Shown piece by piece: positions 59,877 to 64,000 of a stretch of DNA of 64,000 nucleotides. A program made the translations under genes and the position numbers. A model generated the notes under the pieces. It was not told the origin of the DNA. It ran no database searches and was given only the letters and a program-made list of their open reading frames with translations. Source of the stretch: Plasmopara viticola (taxonomy: Eukaryota > Oomycota > Peronosporomycetes > Peronosporales > Peronosporaceae); contig MBPM02000177.1 in assembly GCA_001695595.3 (NCBI GenBank), positions 17,739 to 81,738 of the forward strand. The letters are read 5' to 3'. Numbering within the stretch: the stretch's first letter is position 1; the number at the start of each line of letters is the position of its first letter.

Positions 59877-61298
59877 ATGAAGGTGTGGAAAGTTGCTGTG
59901 GGGAGTATTGCTCTAATCGTGGCCTGCACATCTTCAGCCCACCATGCATCAAGACACCGCTACAGCATCGAAGGCTCGAAAGCTGCAATGGATGCAGCGC
60001 TGCAAACTCCCCACCCACATCTGGATATCCGTAGCATCAAGACAGTTCAAGTCACGAGAAAACCAGTGACTTCAAAGACCAAAGTGCGGGCAGATGTCGT
60101 AGGATCGGATAAAGACGTGAAAGCTTTCGTTGCTGCGGGAAAGGTCCATTCGACTATTAAAATTTACAATGGCAAACGCATGCGAGGTCAAATTTCGTCC
60201 GTGGTGGCCCTGAAAGTTGATAAACAGGAGGGATACGACGAGGCGGCAGTAGTGGCCAAGGACAGAGGCGAAGTAATGGCATGTATGGAGGGCACGGAGG
60301 GATATCTAGACAAATTAAAGCGCACTGTTGACAAGGTCGTGTATACCACCAGCCCGTTCTTTGAATGTTTCCGGCCGGCGCACGAAATTTTTGCCTTTTT
60401 AGACACGTTGACGAAACAGAATGCGCAGTTTCTCACCAAGTACGAAAACGTGTCGATTACTTATGAGGGAAGAGCGATCCCGGCTTTCAAGATTTCAACG
60501 AGTCCTAACGATACTGTTCCAAAGCAATCTTTGTATACACAGGCTTTACTTCATGCCCGTGAGTGGCAGGCAGGAGCTGCGACCGTGTACACGATGGCTG
60601 CGATGCTGGACGACCTGCGAGCGGAAAACGACGCTGCTCGTCGACTTTTCGACACGTTTGACTGGTATTTCGTGCCTGTTGTGAACATTGATGGGTACCA
60701 GTACACGTGGGAGGTTGACCGGATGTGGCGCACAAACCGTCACCTAGTAAAGTTGAATGGGGAGGATGTGGGTGTTGATTTAAACCGGAATTGGCCGCCC
60801 AACGAGTTTTTTAACCTTGATTCCAGTGTTGTGGATAGTGAGACGTATCCAGGAGAATATCCGCTTAGCGAACCGTCGACAGCTGGTCTGTTTCAATTTA
60901 TTACTACTTTGGACTCGCTGCGTGGTATAGTGGACATGCACACGTTCGGTGGGCTCGTGCTCCGTCCGTTTAGTAATCAACGAGGCAATGGTACCGAGCC
61001 ATTTGAAGCGAAATTACGTGCTCTAGGAGATGGCGTAAGCAAAGCCCTTTCGACGCAGCCTGGCGTGCAATACAAAAGTGAGACTGGAGCGTCACTTTAC
61101 CGAGCGTACGGATGCTTTGATGATGGCATGTTTGCCCACTTTAATTTCACAGTGCCAGCGTTGACTATTGAAGTCGAAGGGGAGGATTTTGTGTCGCCGC
61201 AAAGCACCATTCGTTCCGTTGGAGAAAACATTCATGTGGGTCTACGTCAGTTTGCACGTGAGGTTCGAGAGTATAGTAAGACTGGAGATGATGTGTGA
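59877..61298 (+). CDS. Secreted zinc carboxypeptidase, peptidase family M14
   Basis: A 473-residue intronless frame. Residues 1-21 (MKVWKVAVGSIALIVACTSS) form a signal peptide. Residues about 30-165 look like an inhibitory propeptide. The catalytic domain follows, with the zinc ligands His226 and Glu229 in LLHAREW, the substrate-binding Asn-Arg in DLNRNW (302-306), the third zinc ligand His355 in DMHTFGG and the general base Glu432 in ALTIEVEGEDF. All key residues are present. M14 enzymes remove C-terminal residues from peptides. As a secreted enzyme it could act in the host apoplast or in nutrient gain. N-glycosylation sites are present (NVS, NDT, NGT, NFT). The specificity pocket residue was not assigned. 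Confidence 0.93.
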   Translation: MKVWKVAVGSIALIVACTSSAHHASRHRYSIEGSKAAMDAALQTPHPHLDIRSIKTVQVTRKPVTSKTKVRADVVGSDKDVKAFVAAGKVHSTIKIYNGKRMRGQISSVVALKVDKQEGYDEAAVVAKDRGEVMACMEGTEGYLDKLKRTVDKVVYTTSPFFECFRPAHEIFAFLDTLTKQNAQFLTKYENVSITYEGRAIPAFKISTSPNDTVPKQSLYTQALLHAREWQAGAATVYTMAAMLDDLRAENDAARRLFDTFDWYFVPVVNIDGYQYTWEVDRMWRTNRHLVKLNGEDVGVDLNRNWPPNEFFNLDSSVVDSETYPGEYPLSEPSTAGLFQFITTLDSLRGIVDMHTFGGLVLRPFSNQRGNGTEPFEAKLRALGDGVSKALSTQPGVQYKSETGASLYRAYGCFDDGMFAHFNFTVPALTIEVEGEDFVSPQSTIRSVGENIHVGLRQFAREVREYSKTGDDV

Positions 61299-61591
61299 TG
61301 GTAGCTACAGCGACGACCTCGAGCGGTGACTTTGCGTCAGCAGTCTAGGGTTGGACTGCGCTTGTCGTAGCGATCAAGTATGTACTGAGCAACGTGACCC
61401 CTTTGCACTTTTCGAAATGAGCACCGCTTTTTGGAAAATAAGCCGATTATGTCTCCCTTGTGATGTGTAAAATATGTAAGAATGGGCAAATTAAAATCAA
61501 AGAAGCCTTCCAATACAAATAAATTTTTTTTAGAAAGGATCAACTTCCTACGTAACCAATGGTGAGTCTTTTTTTGGTTTATTTCTCAGAG
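61299..61591. other. Intergenic, nothing recognised
   Basis: Short gap before the small inverted repeat at 61592. Confidence 0.4.
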
Positions 61592-61673
61592 CTACCGGTA
61601 TTTGCACAATCTAATCGCATGTCAAAATTCTAAGCGGTATTTGTAAAATAGTCGCACGTGCGAATACCGGTAG
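61592..61673. mobile_element. 82-bp MITE-like inverted repeat
   Basis: CTACCGGTATTTGCAC (61592-61607) and GTGCGAATACCGGTAG (61658-61673) are inverted copies with one mismatch. A partial GCGGTATTTG copy lies between them. It ends 38 bp before the TAZ-protein ATG, inside its promoter. Confidence 0.55.
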
Positions 61674-61711
61674 GCGACCATTATCTCACTTTTAAAAGAA
61701 ACCCGCACGCA

Positions 61712-63972
61712 ATGAGCGCTCCCATCGACGATCTGCTGTACGGCGGCGACGACTCGGGGGACGACGACGACATGAGCTGTACGAACTCTATCGTCGCTCC
61801 GTACACTTGAGTTTCAATTTTCTCTCTCTCTCTTTGCTTACCACTCGCTCTTGATGCAGCCTCCCTGCGCTCGTTTAGTGGCGTCCCGCTCACCGCCGCA
61901 GTGACGCCCCCGGGAGGTCTCTTGACCCCCGTTCCGAAACCCATGACACCACCTTCCACTACTACAACGCCCCTACGCGCCGCCCAGCCGCAACCACTAG
62001 CGCCCACGCCTCCCGTACCTGCCGTTAAGCAATCCCCGGGATCAGGACAGCAAATGTTTCAGCAAATGTTTGCCTTGTTAAAGCAAATGCTGCCCGTGGA
62101 GCAATACGCAACGTTGCACGCGGAAATGCGCAAGGGAAATGGGAACGATATCAAATCCATCGTGGACATTATCAAGCGCATTGCGGGCGACACGATCTTT
62201 TCCAGTGTCATTCAAAAGATGGACCTGTCCCGGACGTTTCCGACCACGAATCCACCCGTAGGGCCGCGTCGACCACTTACTTTTGCCATTATAAATGGGA
62301 TGATTGACGTTTTTTTACGGTTGACAGGCCACGCTCCATGCTGTAAAGGCAGAACCCGGCGCAATGGCTTCGTCCGGAGCCGTCGGAAGACCTTTGGCGG
62401 CTCGAAGCAGCGCAACCCCGCGACGACGGCTGGACCCAAAGTAGCGGCGATTGCACCCAACAATCGACCGATTGCGGCCAATTTGCCGACCCTGGCAGCT
62501 GCGCCCGTGGCAATGCCAGCGTCGATGGCTGCACAACTCGCACGACCGACGGCTGGGATGCATCCGTCTAGTGTGAAGCCTGAACCGAGTGTTGCGGGCG
62601 CTTCCACGGCTGGACCGCGAGGAATGAAGCGGTCGAGAAGTTTTTGTTTGCCAAGCGATTGCTGGCTCATGCGGCCACGTGTACGTTGGGACATGGAGTG
62701 TGCCAAGTCAAGAAGTGTGACGACGTCCGTCGCGTGTTCAAGCACAGCTTGTCGTGTGGCGGAACGAACGGATGTTCGCACTGTGAGCAGCTGAAAGGAC
62801 TGGTCAAGTACCACGCGAAAGAGTGTGCTGTAAGCATGACGGAACACTGTTCCATCCCATTCTGCGATGGGTTGCGACGCACGTACGCGGTGGCACAAGC
62901 GACATTGGCCACGCAACCAGGTGGCATGAGACGTGGGGTCGATAGCGATGACGACGACGCTACGCCGCTGGCGTCTGCCAAAGCCAAAAAACCAACGAAA
63001 ATGAAGTCACCGAAAGACTCGGCGGCTCAACCGCTGAAACGGAAGCCCAGCGTGTCATTGCCTGGACCGTCAACCTCGACCCTTTCGTCCACGTTTGCGC
63101 CACCAATGACGTTGACACCAGCGAAAGCACAGCAGAAGAATGTGACGGCAAATATGACCCAAGAGTACGGACGACTCTTGCAGCTCATCCTTCACGTGGA
63201 AAAGTGTACGACGCTTGCGTGTCCAGTTGGCGAAGAGTGTCTGGAGGCAAAGACGATCATGAAACAAATGAGTACGCCAAACCCACCGGTAAAGACAGTG
63301 GCTTGCTGATCACGTCGGTACTTCTCTCACCTGTTCTTTTGAACTGCGCCCCGTAGGCTCGCGCGAAAACGTACAAGCAAATTTATGGACACTACAAGAC
63401 GTGCGTGGCGAAGAATAAACGACAAATTGTCCCAAATGTGTAAGATTGGCTTGTTGCCGATTCTCCCGGCAAGCGTCGGTGCAAGTCCGACGCTGTCCCC
63501 GCATTTGCAGGTCGTTCGATCGTTTGCGTCACCAGCCAACACTGCTCCTCCCGTGATGGCGTCGTCCCCGTTGAGCGCGTTAAAGCGCCCCAATACGGCA
63601 GTGTCGCCATCGCCGCGCTCTCCGTCCAAGAAACCGCGTCTGAATCCCGTCAATCGCGGCAAAGCAAGTGCAGCCGACGTCGCGGCGCTCAGTGCTGCGG
63701 CATCCGAGCTGGTGAGTCAAGAACTTGCGCAAGCGAGCGTGCATGACATTCGAAAAGAGGCGGATGTCTTGACGCATACGAACATTGAGCTCGGAAGCGA
63801 GCGACGAATCATGATGGAAGGCAGCCGGCGGGCTCGGATGGCGGAGCAGCTTTCGTGCCAGAAGGAAGAGTGGGTGGAGAAGGATTTGTTTCATTCCGAA
63901 AAGTTGCGGTCGCAGATGCGCCACGTGGCGCGTCAAAGCGGCGTTGACCTCGGAACCAAAGTAGCGACGTGA
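61712..63972 (+). CDS. TAZ zinc-finger protein with interrupted frame
   Basis: Exon 1 is 61712-61778 (MSAPIDDLLYGG and an acidic run). An 81-nt intron with a CT-rich tract precedes exon 2 at 61860. The protein continues with a Pro/Thr-rich region, a helical segment (QQMFALLKQMLPVEQYATLH, then DIIKRIAGD) and a probable second intron ending TTGACAG at about 62,328. A TAZ-type zinc domain follows (FLFAKRLLAHAATC, CQVKKC, FKHSLSC, CSHCEQL, YHAKEC, CSIPFC). A second Cys/His cluster is split by an intron at 63289-63356. The tail is Ser/Pro-rich and basic, nuclear-signal-like (SPSKKPRLNP). TAZ domains serve as protein-binding modules in transcription coactivators of the CBP/p300 type. The frame changes three times (near 62,400, 62,600 and 63,430) without clear introns, so it is either damaged or carries base-call errors. 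Confidence 0.65.
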
Positions 63973-64000
63973 TGGCGTACGCCCTTCATGTGTATTTAAA

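Overview
The window looks like oomycete nuclear DNA, most likely Phytophthora or a downy mildew; the species cannot be told from the sequence alone. The genes with introns have very short ones (46-89 nt in most models) with GTRNGT-like donors and CTAAY branch points close to the acceptor. Two promoters show the oomycete Inr (TCATTYY) followed by a CATTTT-type flanking element. Protein families, intergenic texture and a Ty3/gypsy element with many breaks all fit this picture. Several of the genes below emerged only by splicing exons by hand: prefoldin 4, PEX11, the V-ATPase H subunit, the PIG-K fragment and the 5' parts of the PH and MFS genes.

Layout. 1-2,339: gene-poor, with the 3' end of an unrecognised reading frame at the left edge. 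2,340-8,163: a complete but dead Ty3/gypsy LTR retrotransposon with two LTRs and a perfect 5-bp target duplication. 8,164-18,684: about 10.5 kb without a recognisable gene. 18,685-21,146 (-): a tetraspan membrane protein with a break in its frame, then an acyltransferase-3 family membrane enzyme. 21,928-23,303: a foldback element, prefoldin subunit 4 (five exons) and a perfect hairpin. 24,432-25,475: a protein kinase. 25,476-31,479: gene-poor, with one foldback element.

31,480-42,401 is the housekeeping island: a PH-domain protein (-), PEX11 (+), V-ATPase subunit H (-, 11 exons), UMP-CMP kinase (+), COG4 (+) and an organophosphate-type MFS transporter (+). The PH/PEX11 and VMA13/UMP-CMP kinase pairs are head-to-head over only about 110 bp, so each pair probably shares a promoter region.

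42,402-49,560 is repeat-rich. It holds a 1.3-kb element with 165-bp terminal inverted repeats enclosing the first five exons of a GPI-transamidase catalytic subunit (PIG-K) gene. This looks like a host-gene fragment captured by a TIR transposon. 49,820-51,007 encodes a secreted protein of no recognised family, preceded by two copies of a 61-bp tandem repeat. 51,008-56,337 is gene-poor with a dispersed repeat in three copies. 56,338-64,000 carries a bacterial-type gamma-glutamyltransferase/oxamate amidohydrolase homologue, a small Cys-rich ORF, a secreted M14 zinc carboxypeptidase and a TAZ zinc-finger protein whose frame is interrupted several times.

The genes do not form one pathway. The island combines endomembrane and organelle maintenance (V-ATPase, COG, PEX11) with nucleotide metabolism, and the flanks hold secreted or surface proteins among transposon debris. 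All exon models rest on splice-site reading and frame continuity, without transcript evidence.
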